DNA of 64,000 bases from Streptomyces humidus (GCF_014649655.1 NZ_BMTL01000011.1:124001-188000), one strand, 5' to 3'; positions 51,993 through 61,064 are shown, numbered from the stretch's first letter. Numbers and translations: made by a program. The notes: generated by a model from the sequence alone, not told the origin.

Positions 51993-53612
51993 ATGACTAG
52001 TCAGACCACCATCGACTCGACGGGGCCGGCGGGCAGGACGCCGGCGGACCCGTCGGAGGGACCGCCCGCCGAGGGGCTGCGCGGCCACCCGTGGTTCACC
52101 CTGCTCACCGTCGCCGTCGGCGTCATGATGGTGGCCCTCGACGGCACCATCGTGGCCATCGCCAACCCCGCCATCGCCAGCGACCTGGGCGCCACCTTCG
52201 CCGAGGTGCAGTGGATCACCAACGCCTACTTCCTGGCCCTCGCGGTCTCCCTGATCACCGCGGGCAAGCTCGGTGACCGCTTCGGCCACCGCCAGACGTT
52301 CCTCATAGGCGTCGTCGGCTTCGCCGCCGCCTCCGGCGCGATCGGCCTCTCCGACAGCATCGCGCTGGTCGTCGTCTTCCGAGTCTTCCAGGGCCTGTTC
52401 GGCGCCCTGCTGATGCCGGCCGCGCTCGGTCTGCTGCGCGCGACCTTCCCGGCGGAGAAGCTCAACATGGCCATCGGCCTGTGGGGCATGGTCATCGGCG
52501 CGTCCACCGCGGGCGGGCCGATCCTCGGCGGCGTCCTCGTCGAGCACGTCAACTGGCAGTCCGTGTTCTTCATCAACGTGCCGGTCGGCGCCCTCGCCCT
52601 GGTGCTGGGCGTGCTGATCCTGCTCGACCACCGTGCCGAGAACGCTCCGCGCTCCTTCGACCTCCTCGGCATCGCCCTGCTCTCGAGCGCGATGTTCTGC
52701 CTGGTCTGGGCCCTCATCAAGGCGCCGGCCTGGGGCTGGGGCGACGGCGGGACCTGGGCGTTCGTGCTCGGCTCCGCAGCGCTCTTCGCCGCCTTCGCCT
52801 ACTGGGAGACGAAGGTCCGGGAACCGCTGATCCCGCTGGCGCTGTTCCGCTCGGTCCCGCTGTCCGCGGGCGTGGTCCTCATGGTCCTGATGGCCGTCGC
52901 CTTCCTGGGCGGTCTGTTCTTCGTGACGTTCTACCTCCAGAACGTGCACGGCATGAGCCCCATCGACGCGGGCCTGCACCTCCTCCCGCTCACCGGCATG
53001 ATGATCGTCGGCTCCCCGCTCGCGGGCGCGCTGATCACCAAGCTCGGCCCCCGCATCCCGCTGGCCGGCGGCATGGCGGCCACCGCGATCGCCATGTACG
53101 GCATGTCCACGCTGGAGACGGACACCGGCAGCGGTGTCATGTCGGTCTGGTTCGCCCTGTTGGGCCTCGGTCTCGCGCCGGTCATGGTCGGCGCGACGGA
53201 GGTCATCGTGGGCAACGCGCCCATGGAGCTGTCCGGCGTCGCGGGCGGCCTCCAGCAGGCGGCCATGCAGATCGGCGGCAGCCTCGGCACGGCCGTGCTG
53301 GGCGCCGTGATGGCCTCCAAGGTCGACAGCGACCTGCCGGTCAACTGGAAGGACGCGGGTCTGCCCCAGCTCACCCCCGCCCAGCTGGACCAGGCGTCGG
53401 AAGCGGTTCAGGTCGGCGCGGCCCCGGTTCCCGAGGGCACGCCCGCGGCGATCGCCGCGAAGATCGCCGACGTCGCCCACGACACGTTCATCTCCGGCAT
53501 GAGCCTGGCGTCCCTGGTGGCGTCCGGGGTCGCGGTCGTCGCCGTCGTCGTCGCGCTGTTCACCAAGCGCGGGGAGAACGCGGACGCGGGCGCCGGGCTG
53601 GGCCACATCTGA
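51993..53612 (+). CDS. MFS multidrug exporter, DHA2 family (14 TMS)
   Basis: A 539-aa antiporter. Fourteen hydrophobic segments with motif A GKLGDRFGHRQTF after span 2 and motif C-like region GLWGMVIGASTAGGPILGG in span 5, both diagnostic for DHA2 proton/drug antiporters. The N-terminal 35 residues are Pro/Gly/Ser-rich and cytoplasmic. ATG 51993 starts directly after the divergent control region. Family members export dyes, quaternary amines and antibiotics; substrate unknown. Confidence 0.93.
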   Translation: MTSQTTIDSTGPAGRTPADPSEGPPAEGLRGHPWFTLLTVAVGVMMVALDGTIVAIANPAIASDLGATFAEVQWITNAYFLALAVSLITAGKLGDRFGHRQTFLIGVVGFAAASGAIGLSDSIALVVVFRVFQGLFGALLMPAALGLLRATFPAEKLNMAIGLWGMVIGASTAGGPILGGVLVEHVNWQSVFFINVPVGALALVLGVLILLDHRAENAPRSFDLLGIALLSSAMFCLVWALIKAPAWGWGDGGTWAFVLGSAALFAAFAYWETKVREPLIPLALFRSVPLSAGVVLMVLMAVAFLGGLFFVTFYLQNVHGMSPIDAGLHLLPLTGMMIVGSPLAGALITKLGPRIPLAGGMAATAIAMYGMSTLETDTGSGVMSVWFALLGLGLAPVMVGATEVIVGNAPMELSGVAGGLQQAAMQIGGSLGTAVLGAVMASKVDSDLPVNWKDAGLPQLTPAQLDQASEAVQVGAAPVPEGTPAAIAAKIADVAHDTFISGMSLASLVASGVAVVAVVVALFTKRGENADAGAGLGHI

Positions 53613-53867
53613 GGCACTCGCGCCGACGGTCGCACCTGACGGAATGTCAAGGAGTTTCCCCCGTCAGGGTGACAACGCTAAAGGTTCCTCGCACCCGGCA
53701 CGCGCCGCAGGTCACAGTTGGCCGAGCCCTCCGGACGGCAGGGCGGCCCGGGCCGCGGCGCGCTGCCGGAGGGGGACAGCGCGCCGGCTGCCCGGCAACT
53801 GCGGCGCATAGTCCGCGTGTCGCGGGTACCCGACCATCTGACAGCCCCGGAAACCAGGGAGTTGACG
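53613..53867. other. Intergenic region, possible weak terminator
   Basis: CTGACGG (53636-53642) and CCGTCAG (53661-53667) form a 7-bp hairpin 24 bp after the exporter stop. No gene is supported in the rest. Confidence 0.35.
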
Positions 53868-54173
53868 ATGGCCGGTTTCGGAAACGGCGCCCGCAGGCAC
53901 CCCCGTTCGAGTGGCCGCACGGGGTCACAGGCCGGGCCGGATCGCGCGACGCTCGGCATCATCGGCCTCGTCTGCGCGGTCGCCGGCTTCTTCACGCTGG
54001 GGATCATCCTCGGCCCCGCGGCGATCGTCTGCGGCTGGCTGGCCATGGGCCGTAGCTGGGCGGGCTCCCGCCCGGTGCCGGCCCTGGTCGCCGTCGCTCT
54101 CGGCGCGATCGACACCCTGCTGGCGATCATCTGGCTGGCGGGCGCGACAGGCCCGGGCAACGGACTGCTCTGA
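53868..54173 (+). CDS. DUF4190 small membrane protein
   Basis: A 101-aa protein. After a basic lead (GARRHPRSSGR) come two hydrophobic segments, LGIIGLVCAVAGFFTLGIIL with PAAIVCGWLAMGRS, and VPALVAVALGAIDTLLAIIW. This is the DUF4190 pattern (two helices with a Gly/Ala turn). ATG 53868 follows AGGGAG. The frame is open upstream without membrane character. Function unknown. Its stop codon lies inside a 13-bp tandem repeat. Confidence 0.8.
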   Translation: MAGFGNGARRHPRSSGRTGSQAGPDRATLGIIGLVCAVAGFFTLGIILGPAAIVCGWLAMGRSWAGSRPVPALVAVALGAIDTLLAIIWLAGATGPGNGLL

Positions 54174-54241
54174 CGGACTGCTGTGACGGACTGCTCTGAC
54201 GGACCGCTGTGACGGGCCGCTCCGACGGGCCGCTCCGATCT
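54164..54241 (+). repeat. 13-bp tandem repeat, about six units
   Basis: Units at 54164, 54177, 54190, 54203 and 54216, each 13 bp (consensus ACTGCTCTGACGG drifting to GCCGCTCCGACGG), then a longer partial unit. The first unit contains the TGA stop of the DUF4190 gene (54171-54173). Confidence 0.9.
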
Positions 54242-54358
54242 GACGGACGGCTCCGGCGCGCCGTTTCGAGCGGCCCGGGGGGCGGGCGGCCCGCTCCGCG
54301 GCCACCGCCTGACTCCGAGCCGTGCCCGGCTTCCCGGCCGTCTCCGCTTCCCGGCTCT

Positions 54359-54400
54359 CCGAGGGCCGTCCCGGCCGCTCGCTACCGGGACGGCCCTCGG
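54359..54400. terminator. Bidirectional terminator overlapping a gene 3' end
   Basis: Perfect 16-bp stem, CCGAGGGCCGTCCCGG (54359-54374) and its complement (54385-54400), 10-nt loop. The right arm contains the last codons of the channel gene. Confidence 0.85.
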
Positions 54401-55158
54401 ACGGCCGGCGGCGAGGTCTCGCGGTCGCCGTCCCGCAGGGCCGCGACCTCACGGCGCAGCGCCCGTACCTCCTCCGTCAGCGCCAGGATCGCCTCCGTCT
54501 GGGCGCGTTCCTCGACGTCGTCCTTCTCGAACCGCTCGATGAACCAGGCCGCGATGTTCGCGGTCACCACACCGAGCAGCGCGATCCCGGAGAGCATCAG
54601 CCCGACGGCGATGATCCGGCCCAGCCCGGTGGTCGGCGAGTGGTCCCCGTACCCCACGGTCGTCATCGTCGTGAACGACCACCACAGGGCGTCACCCAGC
54701 GTGCGGATGTTCCCCTCCGGTGACTCCCGCTCGACCGACAGCACGGCGAGCGAACCGAACATCAGCAGCCCCACGACCGCGCCCACGACGTAGGTCGTCA
54801 TCCGGATCTGCGAGGCCATCCGCGCCCGCCGCCCCACCAGCAGCAGCGTGGAGACGAGCCGCAGCAGCCGCAGCGGCTGCAACAGGGGCAGCACCACCGC
54901 GCACAGGTCCAGCCAGTGCGTCCGCATGAACCGCCGCCGATCGGGCGTCAGCGCCAGCCGGACCACGTAGTCCGCGGCGAACGTCCCCCACACCGCCCAC
55001 TCCACCGAGGTGCACGCCACCGTCAGGGAACGGCCGGCGGAGGTGTCCACGATCGGCACCGCGTAGGCGAGGGCGAACACCACGGTGAGGGCCAGCAGCG
55101 GCCGCTGGGTCCACTGCTCCCACCGGTCCTGCCGGTCCCGCGCCGCTCCTCGTTGCAT
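54382..55158 (-). CDS. Voltage-gated potassium-channel-like protein
   Basis: A 258-aa channel subunit. Six hydrophobic segments; an Arg-bearing S4-like helix (LLQPLRLLRLVSTLLLVGRR) and the selectivity filter TTMTTVGYGD followed by the S6 helix (IIAVGLMLSGIALLGVVTAN). The C-terminus is a Glu/Arg coiled coil (EERAQTEAILALTEEVRALR) that should tetramerise. ATG 55158 is chosen because it starts the basic lead before S1; an upstream start would add 17 atypical residues. Confidence 0.88.
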   Translation of the reverse strand: MQRGAARDRQDRWEQWTQRPLLALTVVFALAYAVPIVDTSAGRSLTVACTSVEWAVWGTFAADYVVRLALTPDRRRFMRTHWLDLCAVVLPLLQPLRLLRLVSTLLLVGRRARMASQIRMTTYVVGAVVGLLMFGSLAVLSVERESPEGNIRTLGDALWWSFTTMTTVGYGDHSPTTGLGRIIAVGLMLSGIALLGVVTANIAAWFIERFEKDDVEERAQTEAILALTEEVRALRREVAALRDGDRETSPPAVRGPSR

Positions 55159-55232
55159 GTCCGCATAGTAAAGAACGAGTAAGGGGCGGTGGGAGCCGCA
55201 AGCCCCCACCGCCCCTCGCCCGCGGCCGACCG

Positions 55233-57980
55233 TTACGCGTCGCCCCCGGCGGCCCCCGGGTCAGCCGCCGACGCGTCCAGCAGCTGGTACCGGTCGATGG
55301 CCTGCTTCAGCACCGACCGGTCGACCTTGCCCTCCTTGGCCAGCTCGGTCAGCACCCCCACGACCACCGACTGGGCGTCGATGTGGAAGAACCGGCGAGC
55401 CGCGCCGCGGGTGTCGGCGAAGCCGAAGCCGTCCGCGCCCAGCGACTGGTACGTGCCCGGCACCCAGCGGGCGATCTGGTCCGGCACCGACCGCATCCAG
55501 TCCGAGACGGCCACGAACGGCCCCTCGGCCCCGGTCAGCTTCCGCGTCACGTACGGCACCCGCTGCTCCTCCTCCGGGTGCAGCAGGTTGTGCCGCTCGA
55601 CCTCGACGGCCTCGCGCCGCAGCTCGTTCCAGGAGGTCGCCGACCAGACGTCCGCCCGGACGTTCCACTCCTCGGCGAGGATCCGCTGCGCCTCGACCGC
55701 CCACGGGACGGCCACCCCCGAGGCGATGATCTGCGCCGGGATCGAACCCGACGTGCCCTCGCTGAACCGGTGGATGCCCTTGACGATGCCCTCGGCGTCC
55801 ACGTTCGCCGGCTCGGCCGGGTGCTGGATGGGCTCGTTGTAGAGGGTGAGGTAGTAGAAGACGTCCTCGCCGTGCGGGTGCTCGGGGGAGCTCCCGTACA
55901 TCCTCCTGAGCCCGTCCTGCACGATGTGCGCGATCTCGAAGCCGTACGCCGGGTCGTAGGCGACGCAGCCCGGGTTCGTCGAGGCGAGCAGCTGCGAGTG
56001 GCCGTCCGCGTGCTGCAGGCCCTCACCGGTCAGCGTCGTACGGCCGGCGGTCGCGCCGAGCACGAAACCGCGCGCCAGCTGGTCCGCCATCTGCCAGAAC
56101 TGGTCGCCGGTGCGCTGGAAACCGAACATCGAGTAGAAGACGTAGACCGGGATCAGCGGCTCGCCGTGCGTGGCGTAGGCCGAACCCGCGGCGATCAGGG
56201 ACGCCGTGCAGCCGGCCTCCGAGATGCCGTCGTGCAGCATCTGCCCGGTCGGGGACTCCTTGTACGCGAGCAGCAGCTCACGGTCGACCGACTCGTACTG
56301 CTGGCCGAGCGGGTTGTAGATCTTCGCACTCGGGAAGAAGGAGTCCATGCCGAAGGTGCGGTACTCGTCCGGCGCGATCAGTACGAACCGCTTGCCGAGT
56401 TCCTTGTCCCGCATGAGGTCCTTGAGCAGCCGCACGAACGCCATGGTCGTGGCGATCGACTGCTGGCCCGAGCCCTTCTTCACGGTCGCGTACGTCTTGT
56501 CGTCCGGCAGGGCGAGCGGCTTCGAGCGCACCACGCGGGTCGGCACATAGCCGCCGAGGCCCTTGCGGCGGTCGTGCATGTACTGGATCTCTTCCGAGTC
56601 CCGGCCCGGGTGGAAGTACGGCGGAAGGCCGCTCTCCAGCTCCTTGTCCGAGATCGGCAGGTGCAGCCGGTCGCGGAAGCCCTTCAGGTCGGCGACCGTC
56701 AGCTTCTTCATCTGGTGCGTGGCGTTGCGGCCCTCGAAGTTCGGGCCCAGCGTCCAGCCCTTGACCGTCTTGGCCAGGATGACCGTCGGCTGGCCGGTGT
56801 GCTCCACGGCCGCCTTGAAGGCCGCGTAGATCTTCTTGTGGTCGTGACCGCCGCGGCCCAGGTGCAGGATCTGGTCGTCGGTCATGCCCTCGACCATCGC
56901 GCGCAGCCGCTGGTCGTCGCCGAAGAAGTGATCGCGGATGTAGGAGCCGGACTCGGTGGCGTAGGTCTGGAACTGGCCGTCCGGCGTGGTGTTCATCCGG
57001 TTGACGAGGATGCCGTCGCGGTCCTGCGCGAGCAGCGGGTCCCAGGACCGGTCCCAGATCAGCTTGATCACGTTCCAGCCGGCGCCGCGGAAGACCGACT
57101 CCAGTTCCTGGATCACCTTGCCGTTGCCGCGCACGGGGCCGTCGAGCCGCTGCAGGTTGCAGTTGACGACGAAGGTCAGGTTGTCCAGGCCCTCGCGGGC
57201 GGCGATGGTCAGCTGGCCGAGCGACTCCGGCTCGTCCATCTCGCCGTCGCCGAGGAACGCCCACACGTGCGACTTCGACGTGTCGGCGATCCCGCGCGCG
57301 TGCATGTAGCGGTTCATCCGCGCCTGGTAGATCGCGCCGATCGGGCCGAGGCCCATCGACACCGTCGGGAACTCCCAGAAGTCCGGCATCAGCCGCGGGT
57401 GGGGGTACGAGGACAGCCCGTACGGCGCCTTCGACTTCTCCTGGCGGAACGCGTCGAGGTTGTCCTCGCTGAGCCGGTCGAGCAGGAAGGCGCGGGCGTA
57501 GATGCCCGGCGAGGCGTGGCCCTGGAAGAAGACCTGGTCGCCGCCGTCGCCCTCGTCCTTGCCGCGGAAGAAGTGGTTGAAGCCGACGTCGTAGAGGGAC
57601 GCGGAGGAGGCGAAGGTGGCGATGTGACCGCCCACGCCGATGCCCGGGCGCTGGGCCCTGGACACCATCACGGCCGCGTTCCAGCGGGTCGCGTTGAGGA
57701 TCTTGCGCTCGATCTCCTCGTTGCCCGGGAAGAACGGCTCGGCCCTGGTGGGGATGGTGTTGACGTAGTCCGAGCTGCGCATCTCGGGCACGGCCACGCG
57801 CTTCTCGCGGGCCCGCTCGATCAGGCGCAGCATCAGATAGCGGGCCCGCTCCCGGCCGCGCTCGTCGATCGCGGCGTCGAGGGAGTCGAGCCACTCCTGG
57901 GTTTCCTCGGGATCGAAGTCAGGAACCTGACTCGGAAGGCCGCCAATGATGATCGGGTTGCGATCGGATCCGGAAGCCAC
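55233..57980 (-). CDS. aceE: Pyruvate dehydrogenase E1 component, homodimeric type
   Basis: A 915-aa enzyme that decarboxylates pyruvate with thiamine diphosphate and acetylates the E2 lipoyl domain. The ThDP-binding motif GDGEMDEPES lies near residue 247 and ends in NLQRLDGPVRGN. Other landmarks are QGHASPGIYARAFL and FYSMFGFQRTGDQ. Length matches E. coli AceE. GTG 57980 is preceded by AAGGA at 7 bp. No E2 or E3 gene lies nearby; in actinobacteria these are encoded elsewhere and shared with other complexes. Confidence 0.97.
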   Translation of the reverse strand: MASGSDRNPIIIGGLPSQVPDFDPEETQEWLDSLDAAIDERGRERARYLMLRLIERAREKRVAVPEMRSSDYVNTIPTRAEPFFPGNEEIERKILNATRWNAAVMVSRAQRPGIGVGGHIATFASSASLYDVGFNHFFRGKDEGDGGDQVFFQGHASPGIYARAFLLDRLSEDNLDAFRQEKSKAPYGLSSYPHPRLMPDFWEFPTVSMGLGPIGAIYQARMNRYMHARGIADTSKSHVWAFLGDGEMDEPESLGQLTIAAREGLDNLTFVVNCNLQRLDGPVRGNGKVIQELESVFRGAGWNVIKLIWDRSWDPLLAQDRDGILVNRMNTTPDGQFQTYATESGSYIRDHFFGDDQRLRAMVEGMTDDQILHLGRGGHDHKKIYAAFKAAVEHTGQPTVILAKTVKGWTLGPNFEGRNATHQMKKLTVADLKGFRDRLHLPISDKELESGLPPYFHPGRDSEEIQYMHDRRKGLGGYVPTRVVRSKPLALPDDKTYATVKKGSGQQSIATTMAFVRLLKDLMRDKELGKRFVLIAPDEYRTFGMDSFFPSAKIYNPLGQQYESVDRELLLAYKESPTGQMLHDGISEAGCTASLIAAGSAYATHGEPLIPVYVFYSMFGFQRTGDQFWQMADQLARGFVLGATAGRTTLTGEGLQHADGHSQLLASTNPGCVAYDPAYGFEIAHIVQDGLRRMYGSSPEHPHGEDVFYYLTLYNEPIQHPAEPANVDAEGIVKGIHRFSEGTSGSIPAQIIASGVAVPWAVEAQRILAEEWNVRADVWSATSWNELRREAVEVERHNLLHPEEEQRVPYVTRKLTGAEGPFVAVSDWMRSVPDQIARWVPGTYQSLGADGFGFADTRGAARRFFHIDAQSVVVGVLTELAKEGKVDRSVLKQAIDRYQLLDASAADPGAAGGDA

Positions 57981-58407
57981 GCTGGTCCTTACCTGTCAGA
58001 GGGCTGTGTGGGGCTGTTTTCTCTCGCTGGGTTTCTCACCGGTACCGAGCTGCTTCTCCAGTAGCTGCACCGCCCCCATCGTGTACCTAGGGGCCGCAAA
58101 CGTCATCTCTACCCCTAGGTAACCGGCACCCGTTCGAATCTCGTACCCTTGGATGGTTCTCAAATACGCAAACAGGGCAGATAGGTGTGGTGTGCGTCAC
58201 CATTCGTCCGCATCGGCTGCCTGGAGTTGCGTCGACACGGCCAGGATCGTCACCGTTTCGGCGGTCCGAACCGCCGGGTACTTGCGCGATCCGTCCCGCC
58301 CGTGTGGACTACGGCCAATGCTTCGCGCACGCGCGTGGCTGAGATTCCCCCACGCCCTGGACGGGCCCGGGGGTACCCCCATCCGAATCATGATCAGGAG
58401 GCAACCC
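57981..58407. promoter_or_regulatory. Divergent promoter region of aceE and the DUF3052 gene
   Basis: 427 bp, AT-richer at 58010-58220. CTACCCCTAGGTAAC near 58110 and CCTAGGGG near 58088 are repeated CCTAGG elements that could be regulatory. Close to the DUF3052 start lies GGGGGTACCCCC (58369-58380), a palindrome frequent in Streptomyces intergenic DNA. No gene is supported. Confidence 0.4.
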
Positions 58408-58845
58408 GTGAGCGCGACCGCGGACCACGCGGAGGAGCGGACCAGCCCTGCCGTCAGGCTGGGTTTCCAGCCCGAGCAGGTGGTCCAGGAGATCGGCTAC
58501 GACGACGACGTCGACCAGGAGCTCCGCGAGTCCATCGAGGAAGTCATCGGCAGCGATCTGGTGGACGAGGACTACGACGACGTCGCCGACGCCGTAGTGC
58601 TCTGGTTCCGCGACGATGACGGAGACCTGACGGATGCGCTGGTGGACGCCACCACGTACATCGAAGAAGGCGGTTCGATCCTCCTCCTGACGCCGAAGAC
58701 CGGCCGTACGGGATACGTGGAGCCGAGCGACATCTCCGAAGCCGCGACGACTGCGGGTCTGTCGGCCAGCAAGAGCGTCAGTGTGGGCAAGGACTGGAGC
58801 GGCAGCCGGCTGGTGACGCCCAAGGCGGCCAAGTCCAGGAAGTGA
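58408..58845 (+). CDS. DUF3052 conserved actinobacterial protein
   Basis: A 145-aa acidic protein: GFQPEQVVQEIGYDDDVDQ, the acidic LVDEDYDDVADAVVLWFRDD, and SILLLTPKTGRTGYVEPSDI then LSASKSVSVGKDW. I recognise DUF3052, present throughout actinobacteria and often next to the AhpE peroxiredoxin and aceE. Function is not established; the Rossmann-like LLLTPK block and size suggest a small regulatory protein. GTG 58408 follows AGGAGG by 6-7 bp. Confidence 0.9.
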   Translation: MSATADHAEERTSPAVRLGFQPEQVVQEIGYDDDVDQELRESIEEVIGSDLVDEDYDDVADAVVLWFRDDDGDLTDALVDATTYIEEGGSILLLTPKTGRTGYVEPSDISEAATTAGLSASKSVSVGKDWSGSRLVTPKAAKSRK

Positions 58846-58980
58846 CGTCCGAGGAGTGACGTCCCAGAAGTGATCGAGTCCGGACGGGCCGGGTCCCCGC
58901 GACCCGGCCCGTCCGCCGTTCCCGGTGATCGCTGCGTAGGCTGGTCCCACCCAGACGGCCCACGAAGGGACAACCAGGCG

Positions 58981-59439
58981 ATGGCGATCCAGGTCGGCGA
59001 CAAGGCCCCCGACTTCGAGCTCAAGGACAACCACGGCCGGGAAGTGAAGCTCTCCGACTTCCGGGGCGACAAGAACGTCGTTCTGCTCTTCTACCCCTTC
59101 GCCTTCACCGGCGTGTGCACGGGCGAGCTGTGCGAGGTGCGCGACAACCTCCCGAAGTTCGCCGACCGCGAGACCCAGGTGCTCGCCGTCTCCAACGACT
59201 CCATCCACACCCTGCGGGTCTTCGCCGAGCAGGAGGGCCTGGAGTACCCGCTGCTCAGCGACTTCTGGCCGCACGGCGAGGTCTCCCGTGCCTATGGCGT
59301 CTTCGCCGAGGACAAGGGCTGCGCGGTGCGCGGCACCTTCGTCATCGACAAGGAGGGCGTCGTGCGCTGGACGGTCGTCAACGCGCTGCCGGACGCCCGT
59401 GACCTCGGCGCGTACGTCAAGGCGCTCGACACCCTCTGA
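58981..59439 (+). CDS. ahpE: Peroxiredoxin, AhpE/BCP type
   Basis: A 152-aa thiol peroxidase. The peroxidatic cysteine is C46 in P39-x3-T43-x2-C46 (FYPFAFTGVCTGELCE); C51 may resolve it. FVIDKEGVVRW is the conserved C-terminal strand. AhpE enzymes reduce hydroperoxides and peroxynitrite with mycothiol or mycoredoxin. ATG 58981 lies after GAAGGGAC. Upstream is DUF3052, downstream the Ter group. Confidence 0.93.
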   Translation: MAIQVGDKAPDFELKDNHGREVKLSDFRGDKNVVLLFYPFAFTGVCTGELCEVRDNLPKFADRETQVLAVSNDSIHTLRVFAEQEGLEYPLLSDFWPHGEVSRAYGVFAEDKGCAVRGTFVIDKEGVVRWTVVNALPDARDLGAYVKALDTL

Positions 59440-59449
59440 TCCCGCCGGG

Positions 59450-59475
59450 CCGGGATCCGGACACCCGGATCCCGG
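59450..59475. terminator. Hairpin after ahpE
   Basis: 11-bp stem CCGGGATCCGG / CCGGATCCCGG, 4-nt loop, 10 bp past the stop. A third GGATCC copy follows at about 59484. Confidence 0.7.
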
Positions 59476-59611
59476 CGCCCGGATCCCGACACCTGTGATT
59501 CTTCGGGTGCGGGGCCTGCGCAGGTCGGGAACCCGTCACTAGGATCGACTCGTTGATCCGATATCCAACGCACGACGGGGCTCCCCGCCCCCGGACACCA
59601 ATGGAGGACTC

Positions 59612-60187
59612 GTGGGAGTCAGCCTCAGCAAGGGCGGCAACGTTTCGCTGACCAAGGAGGCCCCGGGCCTGACCGCGGTCATCGTCGGTCTGGGGTGGGA
59701 CGTGCGCACCACGACCGGCACCGACTTCGACCTGGACGCCAGCGCACTGCTCCTGAACAACTCGGGCAAGGTCGGCAGCGACGCCAACTTCGTCTTCTTC
59801 AACAACCTCAAGAGCCCCGACGGCTCGGTCGAGCACACCGGTGACAACACCACCGGTGAGGGCGAGGGCGACGACGAGGCGATCAAGGTGAACCTCGCCG
59901 CGGTCCCGGCCGACATCGAGAAGATCGTCTTCCCGGTCTCGATCTACGACGCGGAGAACCGCCAGCAGTCCTTCGGCCAGGTGCGCAACGCGTTCATCCG
60001 CGTCGTGAACCAGGCCGGCGGCGCCGAGATCGCCCGCTACGACCTGAGCGAGGACGCGTCGACCGAGACCGCCATGGTCTTCGGCGAGCTCTACCGGCAC
60101 GGCGCGGAGTGGAAGTTCCGCGCCATCGGCCAGGGCTACGCGTCGGGCCTGCGCGGCATCGCGCAGGACTTCGGCGTCAACGTCTGA
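59612..60187 (+). CDS. terD: TerD-family tellurite resistance/stress protein (copy 1)
   Basis: A 191-aa TerD protein: MGVSLSKGGNVSLTKEAPGL, the DFDLDASALLL strand, and the calcium-binding loop HTGDNTTGEGEGDDE. GELYRHGAEWKFRAIGQGYA is the C-terminal signature. TerD proteins bind calcium and act in tellurite resistance, phage inhibition and, in Streptomyces, differentiation. GTG 59612 follows GGAGG. A separate terminator precedes copy 2, so each has its own promoter or a partial read-through. Confidence 0.96.
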   Translation: MGVSLSKGGNVSLTKEAPGLTAVIVGLGWDVRTTTGTDFDLDASALLLNNSGKVGSDANFVFFNNLKSPDGSVEHTGDNTTGEGEGDDEAIKVNLAAVPADIEKIVFPVSIYDAENRQQSFGQVRNAFIRVVNQAGGAEIARYDLSEDASTETAMVFGELYRHGAEWKFRAIGQGYASGLRGIAQDFGVNV

Positions 60188-60216
60188 GCCGCGGGGGGCG
60201 AGTCACCCGAACGTCC

Positions 60217-60251
60217 GTCCGGCGCCGCACCGTTCACGGTCGGCGCCGGAC
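60217..60251 (+). terminator. Hairpin between the two terD copies
   Basis: GTCCGGCGCCG (60217-60227) pairs with 60241-60251, extended inside by ACCG/CGGT with one bulged base. Confidence 0.75.
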
Positions 60252-60305
60252 GCGCAGGACAACCAAGAGGCAGCACCGCGCACCACCTAGGGGAGGACCA
60301 GCAAC

Positions 60306-60881
60306 ATGGGCGTCACGCTCGCCAAGGGAGGCAACGTCTCCCTGTCCAAGGCCGCGCCGAACCTCACTCAGGTGATGGTCGGACTAGGCTGGGACGCGCG
60401 CTCCACCACCGGAGCCCCCTTCGACCTGGACGCCAGCGCACTGCTGTGCACCAACGGGCGCGTCATGGGGGACGAGTGGTTCGTCTTCTACAACCAGCTC
60501 ACGAGCCCGGACGGCTCGGTCGAGCACACCGGCGACAACCTCACCGGTGAGGGCGAGGGCGACGACGAGTCGCTGCTGGTGAACCTTCCCAAGGTGCCGC
60601 CGCACTGCGACAAGATCGTCTTCCCGGTCTCCATCCACATGGCCGACGAGCGCGGCCAGACCTTCGGACAGGTGGCCAACGCGTTCATCCGTGTCGTCAA
60701 CCAGGCCGACGGCCAGGAACTCGCCCGCTACGACCTCAGCGAGGACGCGAGCACGGAGACCGCCATGATCTTCGGCGAGCTCTACCGGTATCAGGGCGAA
60801 TGGAAGTTCAGGGCCGTGGGACAGGGGTACGCGTCCGGGCTGCGGGGCATCGCCCTGGACTTCGGGGTGAACGTCTCCTAG
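60306..60881 (+). CDS. terD: TerD-family tellurite resistance/stress protein (copy 2)
   Basis: A 191-aa paralog of the previous gene, same length and about three-quarters identical by eye: MGVTLAKGGNVSLSKAAPNL, PFDLDASALLC, HTGDNLTGEGEGDDE and GELYRYQGEWKFRAVGQGYA. All calcium ligands are kept. ATG 60306 is 9 bp behind GGGGAGG. The tandem duplication of TerD genes is common in Streptomyces; differing promoters could separate their roles. Confidence 0.96.
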   Translation: MGVTLAKGGNVSLSKAAPNLTQVMVGLGWDARSTTGAPFDLDASALLCTNGRVMGDEWFVFYNQLTSPDGSVEHTGDNLTGEGEGDDESLLVNLPKVPPHCDKIVFPVSIHMADERGQTFGQVANAFIRVVNQADGQELARYDLSEDASTETAMIFGELYRYQGEWKFRAVGQGYASGLRGIALDFGVNVS

Positions 60882-61003
60882 CCGCCCCGGACTCCTCGGC
60901 AACCCGGCTACCGGCTGGTATGGGGCCGCCCTTACCGCACGCAGCGGTCGACCCTTAGACTCTGCGACTGATAGTCAACTTTTCGTAAAGCCGAGTACGG
61001 CGC

Positions 61004-61043
61004 GGGGGAGACCCTCCCTCAGACTTCGTCTGGGAAGTCCCCC
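61004..61043. repeat. Long imperfect hairpin upstream of DUF475 gene
   Basis: GGGGG (61004-61008) to CCCCC (61039-61043) with the apical CAGAC-TTC-GTCTG stem. It ends 21 bp before the GTG start, so it would lie in the leader of the mRNA or mark an intergenic palindromic repeat of the GGGGGA...TCCCCC type common in Streptomyces. Confidence 0.6.
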
Positions 61044-61064
61044 AATACAGGGATTGGGTAGCCA

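Noticed and set aside
53718..53867. Upstream extension of the DUF4190 gene
   Set aside because: The extra 50 codons lack conservation-like pattern and ribosome site; ATG 53868 follows AGGGAG.
61004..61064. yybP-ykoY (manganese) riboswitch upstream of DUF475
   Set aside because: A hairpin is present, but I cannot find the conserved internal loops of that riboswitch class; proximity to a TerC-like gene alone is not enough.
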